DNA of 64,000 nt from JARKQH01 sp964631605 (GCA_964631605.1 CAZVYG010000001.1:1-64000), one strand, 5' to 3'; shown: positions 1 to 10,643, counted from the first letter of the stretch. Program-made: numbers and translations. The notes: generated by a model not told the origin, from the letters alone.

Positions 1-1
1 C

Positions 2-703
2 ATTCAAGGCACGGAGCGCACGGGCCTGATGGGAGAGGCGGCTGTGGCCGCCTGGCTGGAAGGCCAACGCCGGCCTCTGGCAGTGTTCGCCTGCAATGAT
101 ACCTGTGCGCAACAAGTGCTGAATGCCTGTCGCGAGCGCGGCGTGCGGGTGCCGGAGGAGGTTGCCGTTCTGGGCGTGGACAATGATGACGTGTTGTGCA
201 ACCTGTGCGATCCGCCCCTGAGCAGCATTGATCCCAACGCGGACGAGCTGGGTTACCGCGCAGCAGCGCTGTTGGACCGATTGATGTGCGGCGACCGCGC
301 GGAGAGCGACCGTTTTGTCATCCGCCCGGCGCGTTTGGTCGAGCGGGCTTCCACGGATACGGTAGCCATAGGAGACCCGATTACGGCCAAAGCGGCGCGC
401 TTTATTCGTGACCATGTGGGCGAAGGCATCGCCCCGAAGGATGTCCTGCGCTACGCCGGACGTTCCCGGAGTGATTTGGAGCAGCGCTTTCGCCGGTGGT
501 TGAAACACGGCGTGCATGCTGAGATTCTGCGCCGACGCTTGGACCGAGCCAGCGTGCTGTTGCAGCGGAGTGATCTCGACCTCAGCGCCGTGGCACAGCG
601 CGCCGGCTGTTCCAGTGCCACGCATCTCTGCCGGCTGTTTCGGCGCCAGTTCGGTTGCACCCCAACGGAATTTCGCCTGGCCCAAAGCAAACGTCCTGCA
701 TGA
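2..703 (+). CDS. XylR-type LacI/AraC fusion transcriptional regulator, 5' truncated
   Basis: The frame is open to the left edge, so the N-terminus lies outside the window. What remains is the second half of a periplasmic-binding-protein-like (LacI-type) sugar-sensing domain, with motifs ACNDTCAQQVL and GVDNDDVLCNLCDPPLSS, followed by a C-terminal AraC-type double helix-turn-helix (from about nt 385, ending near GCTPTEFRLAQ). This arrangement is known from XylR, which binds a sugar in the N-terminal domain and activates catabolic genes. The protein closely resembles the next gene over its whole visible length, so the two are tandem paralogues. The TGA stop overlaps the next ATG (ATGA at 700-703), suggesting translational coupling. 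The inducer cannot be read from sequence; the galactan-type enzymes downstream are the likely targets (inference). Confidence 0.85.
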   Translation: MQGTERTGLMGEAAVAAWLEGQRRPLAVFACNDTCAQQVLNACRERGVRVPEEVAVLGVDNDDVLCNLCDPPLSSIDPNADELGYRAAALLDRLMCGDRAESDRFVIRPARLVERASTDTVAIGDPITAKAARFIRDHVGEGIAPKDVLRYAGRSRSDLEQRFRRWLKHGVHAEILRRRLDRASVLLQRSDLDLSAVAQRAGCSSATHLCRLFRRQFGCTPTEFRLAQSKRPA

Positions 704-1872
704 AAAAACTGCCCCGTGTTGCCCTGCTGATCGAGACCTCGCGCGCCTACGGGCGGGCGATTCTCAACGGCATTGCTAACTACGCGCATGCGCATGGACC
801 GTGGTCGTTCTTTACCGTGGAGCGCGTGCTTCACAGTCGCGTGCCGCAATGGGTCGAAACCTGGAGGGGCGACGGAATTATCGCGCGGATTGAAGACCGC
901 CGGATGGCTGCGCAGTTGCTGCGCTGCGGTTGTCCGGTGGTGGATGTCTTGGGGCAGGCCCACCTGGCGGACATTCACTCGTTCGACACCGACGCGGCAG
1001 CCGTAGCCGAGATGGCGGCGAACCTCTTCCTGCGCGCCGGCTTCCGCCATTTTGCCTTCTGCGGCTACACCGGCATTCCGTTTTCCGATCAACGGCGTCG
1101 AGCCTTTGTGGCGTATCTCCAAACGCGGGGCCATTCCGTACAATGCGCGCCCAGTTTGTCGCCGACCGGGAGGGCATCCGATATCCAAGGGGTTGAGCGG
1201 CGCGGCATCACTGGACTGAAGACGATCGCGGCCTGGCTCCAGCGGCAGCAACGTCCGCTGGCCGTGCTGGCCTGCAACGACACCTGCGCGCAGCAGGTGC
1301 TCAATGCCTGCCGCGAACATGGTTTGCGCGTGCCGGAGCAAATCGCGGTGGTCGGAGTGGACAACGACGACGTACTCTGCAACCTGTGCGACCCGCCGCT
1401 GAGCAGCGTCGAGCCGGACGCGCAGACGCTCGGCGCCCGGGCCGCCGCGTTGCTGGATCGGCTGATGCAGGGCGAAGCGGTGCCGCCGCAGCGGGTGCAG
1501 ATCGCCCCCCGTCGGCTGGTGGAACGCGCTTCCACCGACACGGTGCCCATTCCCGATCCGCTGACGGCCGCCGCCGTTCGGTATATTCGAAACCACGTCA
1601 GTGAAGGCATTTCAGTGAAGGATGTGCTGGTCCATGTGGGTCGCTCGCGGACAGTGCTGGAGGAACGCTTCCGGCAACAGTTGCATCGGACCGTTCATGA
1701 GGAGATCGCGAATCGCCGCACGGATGAAGCATGCCGGCTTCTCCGCGAAACGAAGCTGAGCTTACAGGAGGTCGCGGATCGGACCGGGTTTGGTACGGCG
1801 GCGCACCTCTGCCGGTGGTTCCGGAGACACTTTGGGCGCACCCCCAGCCAGTACCGCCTTCCGGAAAAATAG
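700..1872 (+). CDS. XylR-type LacI/AraC fusion transcriptional regulator
   Basis: A protein of 390 residues when started at the ATG at 700 (MKKLPRVALLIE). That start overlaps the upstream stop and matches the usual XylR opening, in which a beta strand begins right after a short basic head. An upstream ATG at 655 exists but would add an unlikely tail. Residues 5 to about 265 form a LacI-like effector-binding domain (RAYGRAIL, FCGYTGIPFSDQRR, PLAVLACNDTC, GVDNDDVLCNLC). Residues of about 285-385 form the AraC DNA-binding domain with two helix-turn-helix units (LSLQEVADRTGF and FRRHFGRTPSQYR). It probably controls the CAZyme genes beginning at 2012. Having two such regulators in one transcript is unusual and may mean heterodimers or two ligands (inference). 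Confidence 0.88.
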   Translation: MKKLPRVALLIETSRAYGRAILNGIANYAHAHGPWSFFTVERVLHSRVPQWVETWRGDGIIARIEDRRMAAQLLRCGCPVVDVLGQAHLADIHSFDTDAAAVAEMAANLFLRAGFRHFAFCGYTGIPFSDQRRRAFVAYLQTRGHSVQCAPSLSPTGRASDIQGVERRGITGLKTIAAWLQRQQRPLAVLACNDTCAQQVLNACREHGLRVPEQIAVVGVDNDDVLCNLCDPPLSSVEPDAQTLGARAAALLDRLMQGEAVPPQRVQIAPRRLVERASTDTVPIPDPLTAAAVRYIRNHVSEGISVKDVLVHVGRSRTVLEERFRQQLHRTVHEEIANRRTDEACRLLRETKLSLQEVADRTGFGTAAHLCRWFRRHFGRTPSQYRLPEK

Positions 1873-2011
1873 CCAATCGGTTTGGCAGGATTGCCAATTG
1901 AAACCTCCGTTGCCAAGCGAGAGGATGGTAACGCTGCCGCACCTGCCATGGCCGTGAGAGACTGGCCTGGCGAATGGCCGCATCGAAACCATAAACGCAG
2001 ATACAAAGTCT

Positions 2012-5000
2012 ATGAAACCCAAGCACTCATTCCGACAGTTCCTGCTTGCGCCGCTTGCGGCGCTCTCCTTGGCCCTGGGCCTCTTTAGCCAGGTGATGGC
2101 GCAACCGATGGAGATTCTACACACCCCCAGTGACGCAAACCTGCGTGACAACTGGGCCGGCACGCTCGGCGCGTTGTTCAAGGTGGGCGCCACAAACGCC
2201 GTCGTCACTCACCTCGGGTACTACGATACCTACGGCGATGGGCTGATGATGAACCATCATGTCGGCATCTTCACGGCGGACTCCACCACGTTGCTGGCGT
2301 CAGTGCTGGTCACCAACAGCGCGGAGGCTCCCGATATCCTTTACACCAACGGCTATCGCTGGGTCGCCTTGGAGACTCCTTTCTTGCTCCGCGCAGACAC
2401 TTCTTATGTGCTGGCCGCAGAGACCTTCTCCGGCAGTGGCGATGCCTTTTCAAACAATGACGCCACGAACAACTGGCGCTGGAATCCGGTGTACGTTGGG
2501 ACGAATGGCCCGTCCACACGCGATGCCCGTTATGGCGGCGGCGCGTGGCCTAACGGACCCGAAAGCGGGTCCGGCTTCACTTGGGGCGCCAATACCATCT
2601 ACGGCGCGCCCAACCTGGCGACGTGGGCCATCGGCCCGGCCAAGGCCGGGATGGCGGAGACCTCAGTCATCTGTGCGGTCGGCCAAACGGCGACGATCGT
2701 GGGGATCGCCAATGGTGAGGCTCCCCTGACCATTGAGTGGTACAAAGTGCCTGGCACGACGCCGCTGGCCGGCAAGACCAACACGACGCTGCTGCTCCCC
2801 AATGCCACGTTGGCCGACAGCGGTGAGTATTACCTCGTCGCCAAGAATGCCTTGGGCACCAGCCAAAGCCCCAAATGCACGCTGACCGTCAGCGCGGTGC
2901 CGGTGAGTATTACGCTGAACCCCACCAATCTGACGGTCTATCAGAAATACAGCGCCACGTTCTACGCAGGCGCGGCAGGCACGCCCCCCATCAGCTACCA
3001 GTGGCTGCGCAACGGCAACCCCATTGCGGGGGCTACACAGACCAGCTATACGGTTGCGGCAGCAGCCCTCACGAATAACGGCGACAGCTACACTTGTGTG
3101 GCTTCGAACAATGCGCCCGGCCCTTTCACCGCCACCACCGCCAGCGCGACGTTGACCGTGATCGCGAACGAGGGACAACCCGCGCTCTATATGCACGAAA
3201 CCTTCGACGGGAATCGGAACAACCACTCTGGCTCCCTTGGCGGCAAGTTCACAACCGGCGATGGCAATGCGCTTGTCTCGCACCTGGGCTTTTATGACAA
3301 GGGCAACGATGGCCTGGCGGTTGACCACCATGTGGGCATCTTCGCCGACGATGGCACCTTGCTCGGCGAAGTGATCGTTCCGGCGGGCACCGGTGCGCAC
3401 CTTGCCAACGGCTACCGGTGGGCAGCCCTTGACCCACCCCTGTTGCTCACCAACAAGACCACTTATACCCTCGCCGCCGAAGTCACCTCCGGCGATGGCG
3501 ATCCCTGGCCGGATACGATCATCCCGGTCAACTGGAATCCCTTCTTCGTCGGTACCAACGGGCCCTCCGTCGTCGTGGAGTGGACGAGTGCGCCTTGGCC
3601 CACCATGCCAGCCAACACGTGGGGTGGGGGCGGCATGATCTACGGCCCTCCGAACATGGCGCTGCTGCCCATCGGCAAGGCCACGGCCATGGTGAACCCG
3701 CCAGCAACCGTGCAATATGAAACCCTTGCCACGTCCTTTGAGGCCACGGCCAGCGGCCAGCCGCCCGTCTCGCTCCAGTGGTACAAAGCGCCGTCCGCGT
3801 TGCGACCCGGTGAAACCAACTCCACGCTGACGTTGACCAACCTGGCTTTGACCGATGCCGGCGACTACTACGCCATCGCCTCCAACGCGTCCGGGTCCGG
3901 CCAGAGTGGCAACGCGACCTTGACCGTGCTTCCGGCGGCCAAACCACAGATCGTTCAGGAGCCGCAGTCCCTCGCCGCCTACATCCACCAGAACGCTCGC
4001 TTCTCGGTCGTCGCCACGGGCCTGCCGCCCTTGAGCTACGAGTGGAAGCACAACGGCAACCCCATTCCAAACCAAACCAACGCCACGCTGCTGCTGACGG
4101 ATGTGTCGGTCGCCGGCAGCGCCGGCAACTACCAGGTCGTGGTCACCAATCCCAAGGGCTCGACCGACAGTGCCAGCGCGACACTGACGGTTCTGACTCC
4201 GCCCGCGGGCAGCTACATGGCGGCCATGATGGAACACAAACCGCTGGTTTACTATCGCTTCAGCGACCCCATTGACATCGCCGGTGGCAGCACCAACGCG
4301 TTGAATCTTGGCACGCTGGGTCCGGCGAACAACGGCACCTATGAGGTGAGCTGCACCCCGCAGGACGGACCTCGACCGCCTGCTTTTGGTCAGTTTGACT
4401 CAACCAATCAGGCGGTGCTTCTTGATGGGCAGTCCGATGTGCTCCTGCCAGCGCTGAACATGGACACGAGTTCGGGCGCCCACGTCACGATGGCCGCGTG
4501 GCTCTACCTGTACGGCGCGCAACCGGATTGGTCGGGCATCATCTTCCGTCGGGGCAGCCTCGATGGCGGTGGGTGTGGCTTCGGCCTGACGACTGACGGC
4601 GAAACAAGCACCCCGAACATGCTGGAGTACCATTGGCGCGACCAATACTGGAACTACGCCAGCAAACTCTTCGTGCCGGAGTTTCAATGGGTGTTTGTCG
4701 CGCTGGTCGTCGAACCAGATAAGGCCACCCTCTACCTGCACGACGGCACCGGTTTGCGAAGCGCCACGAACGTTGCCCCTCACGCGGCGGCCGGCATTGT
4801 GCTCCCCTTCTACGTCGGCTACGACCCCGCCGCCGCTGCGCGTCGGCTGTATGGTTCAGTGGATGAGGCGATGGTCTTCGACCGCGCACTGTCACCGGCG
4901 GAAGTTCTCTCGCTCTACCGGGGGCTCCCGCCGGTTACGCTCAACATTTCCATGTCTGGCGGCAACGTGATCCTGACCTGGCCACAGGGCACGCTGCAAC

Positions 5001-5113
5001 AAGCAAGCGAAGTCACGGGGACGTACGTGGACATTACCGGCGCGACCAGTCCATATCTCGTGACGCCGACGCCGGGCGAGCCGCGTAAGTTCTACAGGGT
5101 TAGGTTGCAGTGA
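2012..5113 (+). CDS. Secreted multidomain protein with Ig-like repeats and a LamG domain
   Basis: 1033 residues with a clear signal peptide (hydrophobic stretch from residue 10, cleavage near VMA-QPM). By eye the order is: a beta-rich anchor-type domain (about 31-205), two Ig-like domains (211-293 and 295-383), a second copy of the first domain (388-555; both copies share an HLG-YD-DGL-HHVGIF pattern), two more Ig-like domains (560-642 and 645-732), a LamG/concanavalin-like domain (735-970, ending DEAMVFDRALSPAEV), and a C-terminal tail of the TWPQGTLQ...KFYRV kind common in Verrucomicrobia. No catalytic motif was seen. A role in cell-surface or polysaccharide binding is likely. The gene opens the block after the XylR pair and is followed by two prepilin-like genes. 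Confidence 0.75.
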   Translation: MKPKHSFRQFLLAPLAALSLALGLFSQVMAQPMEILHTPSDANLRDNWAGTLGALFKVGATNAVVTHLGYYDTYGDGLMMNHHVGIFTADSTTLLASVLVTNSAEAPDILYTNGYRWVALETPFLLRADTSYVLAAETFSGSGDAFSNNDATNNWRWNPVYVGTNGPSTRDARYGGGAWPNGPESGSGFTWGANTIYGAPNLATWAIGPAKAGMAETSVICAVGQTATIVGIANGEAPLTIEWYKVPGTTPLAGKTNTTLLLPNATLADSGEYYLVAKNALGTSQSPKCTLTVSAVPVSITLNPTNLTVYQKYSATFYAGAAGTPPISYQWLRNGNPIAGATQTSYTVAAAALTNNGDSYTCVASNNAPGPFTATTASATLTVIANEGQPALYMHETFDGNRNNHSGSLGGKFTTGDGNALVSHLGFYDKGNDGLAVDHHVGIFADDGTLLGEVIVPAGTGAHLANGYRWAALDPPLLLTNKTTYTLAAEVTSGDGDPWPDTIIPVNWNPFFVGTNGPSVVVEWTSAPWPTMPANTWGGGGMIYGPPNMALLPIGKATAMVNPPATVQYETLATSFEATASGQPPVSLQWYKAPSALRPGETNSTLTLTNLALTDAGDYYAIASNASGSGQSGNATLTVLPAAKPQIVQEPQSLAAYIHQNARFSVVATGLPPLSYEWKHNGNPIPNQTNATLLLTDVSVAGSAGNYQVVVTNPKGSTDSASATLTVLTPPAGSYMAAMMEHKPLVYYRFSDPIDIAGGSTNALNLGTLGPANNGTYEVSCTPQDGPRPPAFGQFDSTNQAVLLDGQSDVLLPALNMDTSSGAHVTMAAWLYLYGAQPDWSGIIFRRGSLDGGGCGFGLTTDGETSTPNMLEYHWRDQYWNYASKLFVPEFQWVFVALVVEPDKATLYLHDGTGLRSATNVAPHAAAGIVLPFYVGYDPAAAARRLYGSVDEAMVFDRALSPAEVLSLYRGLPPVTLNISMSGGNVILTWPQGTLQQASEVTGTYVDITGATSPYLVTPTPGEPRKFYRVRLQ

Positions 5114-5132
5114 TGGTTGGGAGTCGGGAATC

Positions 5133-5158
5133 CGGGGCGGCGGTTCGCCGCCGCCCCG
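5133..5158 (+). terminator. GC-rich hairpin, terminator-like without U-tract
   Basis: A perfect 10-bp inverted repeat (5133-5142 with 5149-5158, loop GTTCGC) starts 19 nt after the stop of the Ig/LamG gene. No T-run follows, so it may be a transcript 3'-end stabiliser or a weak terminator, not a classical intrinsic terminator. Confidence 0.4.
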
Positions 5159-5176
5159 AACAGTGACAGGATCTAC

Positions 5177-5962
<786 letters not shown>

Positions 5963-6153
5963 AGGCTGATTGTCGAAGTGTCTCGTACCGACCTGCGAAA
6001 GAGAGGTTGCGCCAGTGGCTTGGCGAGAGAACTGGCAGCCGCAGGGAGATCGGGCGGCCCGAAAGTGCGATTTCTGAATCATGGGGCGACTGCCGCTTGG
6101 GGACACTCAGGTTGAGTGATAGAGTCCAAACAGACAACAGGAAGTTCACAGTT

Positions 6154-6990
6154 ATGAAACAGCGAGTCTTAGGCACAACTCACCAAGCAAAGGGGCGACG
6201 GGTTCCGAAAGCCGCCTTCGCTTTTACGTTGATCGAACTGCTGGTCGTCATCGCCATCATTGCCATCCTTGCCGCCATGCTCCTGCCGGCGCTGTCCTCG
6301 GCCAAGGCGAGGGCAAATCAGGTGAAGTGCCTCAGTAATCTGCGGCAGTTGAACACCGCCGGGATCATGTATCAGATGGATACGGGACGCGCCTTGGAAT
6401 ACACCTCGACGGCCCGGCTCTGGCTGCGGACCCTGATGGACTACTCCATCAAGGTCAAGGACATCCGGCTCTGTCCCGCCGCCTCCTCTCGGGTTCCGGC
6501 GCCGCCGGATCCCGTCGCCGGCACGGCCGCCGCACCCTGGTACTGGAGTGTTTACGGAGATACCAACATGATCGGCAGCTATTCGATCAACGGCTGGCTC
6601 TACGAATGGAACCCGCGCACGGAAATCGCCTACTGGATCTCAGCCTCCGACGCGCCGAAGTTCTTTCAGAAGGACACCTCCGTTCAGCAGGCCGCCCTGA
6701 CCCCTTTCTTCTTCGACTGCATCTGGCCCGACACCTGGCCCAAGATGTCGGATGTTCCTCCGGCGGACCTCTTCAACGGCAATGTGAATACTTCACTGGG
6801 CCGCTGTGTCATTCTTCGGCATCCAACTCCCCGACGCGCCACCGCCAGGCCCGGACAGCGTCTGCCCGGCGCGATCAACATGAGCTTCGTGGACGGACAT
6901 GCCGAGAATCTCTTGCTGCACAGAATCAAGATGGTGATGTGGCACCGCGACTTTAGACAGATTGACGATCCTTGGAAGACCGCGCCGTGA
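6154..6990 (+). CDS. Prepilin-type N-terminal cleavage/methylation domain protein
   Basis: 278 residues from the ATG at 6154, chosen because AGGAAG lies about nine bases upstream; the frame is open from 5956 but that part has no protein-like character. The signal is FTLIELLVVIAIIAILAA followed by MLLPALSSAKARANQVKCL. The C-terminal segment carries GAINMSFVDGHAENLL, equivalent to the LDG segment of the previous gene. Family members are secreted or assembled through a type II secretion or pilus-like machine (established for the signal). The function of this member is not known. It lies between the Ig/LamG protein and the CAZyme operon and could be an accessory surface component. Confidence 0.82.
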   Translation: MKQRVLGTTHQAKGRRVPKAAFAFTLIELLVVIAIIAILAAMLLPALSSAKARANQVKCLSNLRQLNTAGIMYQMDTGRALEYTSTARLWLRTLMDYSIKVKDIRLCPAASSRVPAPPDPVAGTAAAPWYWSVYGDTNMIGSYSINGWLYEWNPRTEIAYWISASDAPKFFQKDTSVQQAALTPFFFDCIWPDTWPKMSDVPPADLFNGNVNTSLGRCVILRHPTPRRATARPGQRLPGAINMSFVDGHAENLLLHRIKMVMWHRDFRQIDDPWKTAP

Positions 6991-7056
6991 ATCCTCCGCC
7001 TGGCGAACCACCAACGTCCCGCCTTGGTTGCCGCGCGCGGGATCTGCCTTTTGACT

Positions 7057-7085
7057 TGCGCCGGCCAACCGTCAGGGCCGGCGCA
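7057..7085 (+). terminator. GC-rich hairpin before the CAZyme operon
   Basis: A perfect 10-bp inverted repeat (7057-7066 with 7076-7085, nine-base loop) lies about 65 nt after the prepilin-like gene and 30 nt before the next frame opens. There is no T-run. It may separate the prepilin transcript from the operon starting near 7115. Confidence 0.4.
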
Positions 7086-7114
7086 CTCGGGGCCCCAACT
7101 TCCCTTCTGCCCGA

Positions 7115-10100
7115 ATGAAAGCACCCAGCCCCGCTCTCACGCCTGCCCCGCGCCTTGACCCCCGGCGGTGTCCGGCGACTGACTCAAACCCTCGGAAGGT
7201 CGCAGCCCTCTCAACCCGTGTGTCTGCCACCGTGAGCTGTCTGACTCTGCCGACCTATCTCCCCGCCGCGCCGGACAAGAATCCGATGTTCCTGGAGAAG
7301 CGCGTCTATCAGGGCAGCAGCGGCAAAGTCTATCCGCTGCCGTTCACCGACCGCATCGCAGAGAAACCCGTGGACCGCGCCTGGCAGGCGGTGTGGATCG
7401 AGAACGAATTCCTCCGCGTGCTCGTGTTGCCGGAAATCGGCGGGCGCATCCACGCCATCCTCGACAAGACCAACGGCTACGATCTCATCTACAACCAGCA
7501 CGTCATCAAGCCCGCCCTCGTCGGCCTGGCCGGGCCGTGGATTTCCGGCGGCATCGAGTTCAACTGGCCGCAGCATCATCGGCCCGCGACGTTTCTGCCG
7601 GTTAATTACGAGATCGAGGAACACGCCGACGGCTCGAAGACGGTCTGGTGCGGCGACCACGATCCGCTGGCGCGCATGAAGGGCATGCACGGCGTCTGCC
7701 TGCATCCGGGCAAAGCCTACGTTGAACTCAAGGTCCGCGCCTACAATCGCACGCCGCTCACTCAGACTTTCCTCTGGTGGGCCAACGTCGCCACCCGCGT
7801 GCATGAGGCGTATCAGAGCTTTTTCCCGCCGGACGTCTATTACGTGGCCGACCACGCGCGCCGTTCGATGAGCGAATATCCGCTGGCAAAAGGGTTTTAT
7901 TACGGCGTCAACTACGGCGAACGCGGGCGCAAGGGCATTCCGAAGAGCGAAGTGCCGTCGCAATTCATCCCGCCGCACGCGGGCGGCCGAGCGCCGGTGG
8001 ACTACGCGCCCAACGACCTTTCCTTCTACGCCAACATACCCGTCCCCACGTCCTACATGTGCATGGGCAGCCAGGAAGATTTCTTCGGCGGCTACGATTA
8101 CGCGGCGCAGGCGGGCATCATCCACATTGCGAACCATCACGTCTCGCCCGGCAAGAAGCAGTGGACGTGGGGCAACCACGAATTCGGCTACGCGTGGGAT
8201 CGCAACCTCACCGAGAAGGACGCCAAGGGCGAATTCGGCCCTTACATCGAAATCATGGCCGGCGTCTATACCGACAACCAGCCCGACTTCAGCTTCCTCC
8301 AGCCCGGCGAGACGAAAACCTGGAGTCAGTATTGGTATCCCATCCAAAAAATCGGCCCGGCCCAGCACGCGAACCTTGCCGCCGCCGTCAGCCTGAAATC
8401 CTCCGGGCGGAAACTGCGCCTCGGCATCAGCGTCACCCAGGCCTTCCGCAAGGCGGGTCTGTTGCTCACCGCCAAGGGCCAGCCGCTGTTCCAGAGCACC
8501 CCCGACCTCGCGCCCGGCCAGCCGTTCGTCACGGAAATCGAACTGCCCGCCAACGTCGCCGAAACCGACCTGCGCCTCAGCGTCGTGGACCACGCCGAGC
8601 AGGAAATCATCACCTTCCAGCCCAAGCCGCGCGCCAGGGGCAAAGTCCCGCCGCCCGCCACCGAGCCGCCCGCGCCCGGCGAGATTACCAGTAACGACGA
8701 GCTGTTCGTCACCGGCCTGCACCTCGACCAGTATCGCCACGCCACCCGTTGCGCCACGCTCTACTGGCGCGAGGCGCTGCGCCGCGACCCGCTGGACGCC
8801 CGCTGCAACAACGCCCTCGGCCTCTGGCATTACCAGCGCGGCGAATTCGGCGTCGCCGAAAAACATTTCCGCGCCGCCATCGAACGGCTCACCCGCCGCA
8901 ACGCCAATCCCGCCGACGGCGAGCCGCTGTATCTCCTCGGCCTGTGTCTGCGCCAGTTGGGTCGCGATACCGAAGCCTACGCCATGCTTTACAAGGCGAC
9001 GTGGAATCACGCCTGGGCCGCCGCCGCTTATCACGCGCTGGCCGAGATTGACTGCACCCGCAACGACTGGGCCGTGGCGCTGGACCATTTGAACCGCTCG
9101 CTGCGTTTCAACACCGACAACCTCCGCGCCCGCAACCTCAAGGCCATCGTCCTGCGCCAGCTCCACCGCGCCGCCGAGGCCGAAGCGCTCCTGGGCGAAA
9201 CCCTCGCGCTCGACCCGCTCGACTGGTGGGCGCGCCACCTGCGCGGCGGCGAAATGAAGTGTGATTTGCAGACGCACCTCGACCTCGCGCACGACTTCGC
9301 CCGCGCGGGCTTGTTCGCCGAGGCGATTCGGTTGTTGGGCGCCATCCCCACGCCCGCAGCGAAGAATGGCCGGAACGGAAATCACGGTCCGGAGGCTTTG
9401 CCCGACCAAAGCTGGGGCGCATGGCCGCTGGTTCAATACACGCTCGGCTGGCTGGAGCAGAAGCGCGGCGACGCCGCTGCGGCGCTCAAGCACTTCAAAC
9501 AGGCCGCCGCGCTGCCGTCGGATTACTGCTTCCCGGCGCGGCTGGAGGAGATCGCCATTCTCGAAGCCGCCATGGCCGCGAATCCCGGCGACGCCCGCGC
9601 GCCTTACTACCTGGGCAACCTGTTCTACGACCGCCGCCGCCACGCGGAGGCCATCCGCCTCTGGGAAAAAGCCGCCAGGCTCGACGCCAGTTTCTCCGTC
9701 GTCTGGCGCAACCTCGGTATCGGCTACTTCAACATCCACGGCAAACCCGCCAAAGCCCGCGCCGCCTACGACCGCGCGTTCAAGGCGAACCCGGAGGATG
9801 CGCGCCTGCTCTACGAACGCGACCAGCTCTGGAAACGCCTCGGCGAAAAACCGGCGAATCGTTTGCGGGAATTGGAGAAGCGGCTCGATCTCGTCCGGCA
9901 GCGTGACGACCTGAGCGTGGAACTTTGCGCCCTCTACAACCAGACCGGCCAGCACGACAAGGCCCTCGCCCTCGTCAGCGCGCGCCATTTCCAGCCGTGG
10001 GAAGGCGGCGAAGGCGGCCCGCTTGGCCAATGGGTGCGTTCGCAACTGGCGCTGGGGCGGTCAGCCATCCAAACGGGGGAATTGTCTAGGGCCATCTCCC

Positions 10101-10624
10101 ATTTCCGCGCCGCGCTGACCGCGCCGCTGAACCTCGGCGAGGCCAGGCACCTGCTCGCCAACCAGAGCGACATTCATTACTGGCTCGGTTGCGCGCTGGA
10201 AAAAGCCGGCGACAAAAAAGCTGCGCGCGAACACTGGGTCGCAGCGGCCAGGTTCAAGGGCGACTTCCAGGAAATGAGCGTCCGCGCCTTCAGCGAGATG
10301 ACCTACTACTCGGCGCTGGCATGGGAGAAACTCGGCCAGAAGGCGAAGGCGACGAAGTTGTTCCGCGACCTGCTGGCCTACGCGCAGAAGCTCCAAAAGA
10401 CGCAGGCGAACATTGATTACTTCGCCACCTCGCTGCCGACGATGCTGCTCTTCGACGACGACCTGCAACGACGGCAGGAGACCACGGCGCTGTTCTTGCA
10501 GGCGCAGGCCCGGCTCGGCCTCGGCCAGAAGGCGCAGGCAAAGAGACTCCTCAACACCGTGCTCCAGCGCGATCCCAATCACGCGCTGGCGTCCGATCTC
10601 GCCAACGCATCCGGTACCGACTAG
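7115..10624 (+). CDS. DUF5107 domain protein with C-terminal TPR array
   Basis: 1169 residues if started at the ATG at 7115. The first 35 residues are not protein-like, and the family usually begins shortly before NPMFLEKRVYQG, so a GTG at 7220 or 7232 is also plausible. Residues of about 50-420 match DUF5107, a carbohydrate-epimerase/GH-like beta-sandwich domain found beside sugar-degrading genes (motifs PEIGGRIHAILDKTNGYD, GGIEFNWPQHHRP, GNHEFGYAWDRNLTEKD). From about residue 540 to the end there are many TPR helices (ALGLWHYQRGEFGVAEKHF, PYYLGNLFYDRRRHAEAI). No signal peptide is visible, so it is probably cytoplasmic. It leads a packed run of genes for beta-galactoside-type substrates. The enzymatic role of DUF5107 is not established. 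Confidence 0.82.
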   Translation: MKAPSPALTPAPRLDPRRCPATDSNPRKVAALSTRVSATVSCLTLPTYLPAAPDKNPMFLEKRVYQGSSGKVYPLPFTDRIAEKPVDRAWQAVWIENEFLRVLVLPEIGGRIHAILDKTNGYDLIYNQHVIKPALVGLAGPWISGGIEFNWPQHHRPATFLPVNYEIEEHADGSKTVWCGDHDPLARMKGMHGVCLHPGKAYVELKVRAYNRTPLTQTFLWWANVATRVHEAYQSFFPPDVYYVADHARRSMSEYPLAKGFYYGVNYGERGRKGIPKSEVPSQFIPPHAGGRAPVDYAPNDLSFYANIPVPTSYMCMGSQEDFFGGYDYAAQAGIIHIANHHVSPGKKQWTWGNHEFGYAWDRNLTEKDAKGEFGPYIEIMAGVYTDNQPDFSFLQPGETKTWSQYWYPIQKIGPAQHANLAAAVSLKSSGRKLRLGISVTQAFRKAGLLLTAKGQPLFQSTPDLAPGQPFVTEIELPANVAETDLRLSVVDHAEQEIITFQPKPRARGKVPPPATEPPAPGEITSNDELFVTGLHLDQYRHATRCATLYWREALRRDPLDARCNNALGLWHYQRGEFGVAEKHFRAAIERLTRRNANPADGEPLYLLGLCLRQLGRDTEAYAMLYKATWNHAWAAAAYHALAEIDCTRNDWAVALDHLNRSLRFNTDNLRARNLKAIVLRQLHRAAEAEALLGETLALDPLDWWARHLRGGEMKCDLQTHLDLAHDFARAGLFAEAIRLLGAIPTPAAKNGRNGNHGPEALPDQSWGAWPLVQYTLGWLEQKRGDAAAALKHFKQAAALPSDYCFPARLEEIAILEAAMAANPGDARAPYYLGNLFYDRRRHAEAIRLWEKAARLDASFSVVWRNLGIGYFNIHGKPAKARAAYDRAFKANPEDARLLYERDQLWKRLGEKPANRLRELEKRLDLVRQRDDLSVELCALYNQTGQHDKALALVSARHFQPWEGGEGGPLGQWVRSQLALGRSAIQTGELSRAISHFRAALTAPLNLGEARHLLANQSDIHYWLGCALEKAGDKKAAREHWVAAARFKGDFQEMSVRAFSEMTYYSALAWEKLGQKAKATKLFRDLLAYAQKLQKTQANIDYFATSLPTMLLFDDDLQRRQETTALFLQAQARLGLGQKAQAKRLLNTVLQRDPNHALASDLANASGTD

Positions 10625-10643
10625 GCACGGCCGGGTTGTTTTC

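Noticed and set aside
2663..4237. Open minus-strand frame of 524 codons opposite the Ig/LamG gene
   Set aside because: Low-complexity shadow of repeated Ig modules.
7211..10045. Open minus-strand frame of 944 codons opposite the DUF5107 gene
   Set aside because: It is a shadow of the high-GC plus-strand gene: composition is Ala/Gly/Val/Arg-rich without any family motif, and the plus strand has clear domains.
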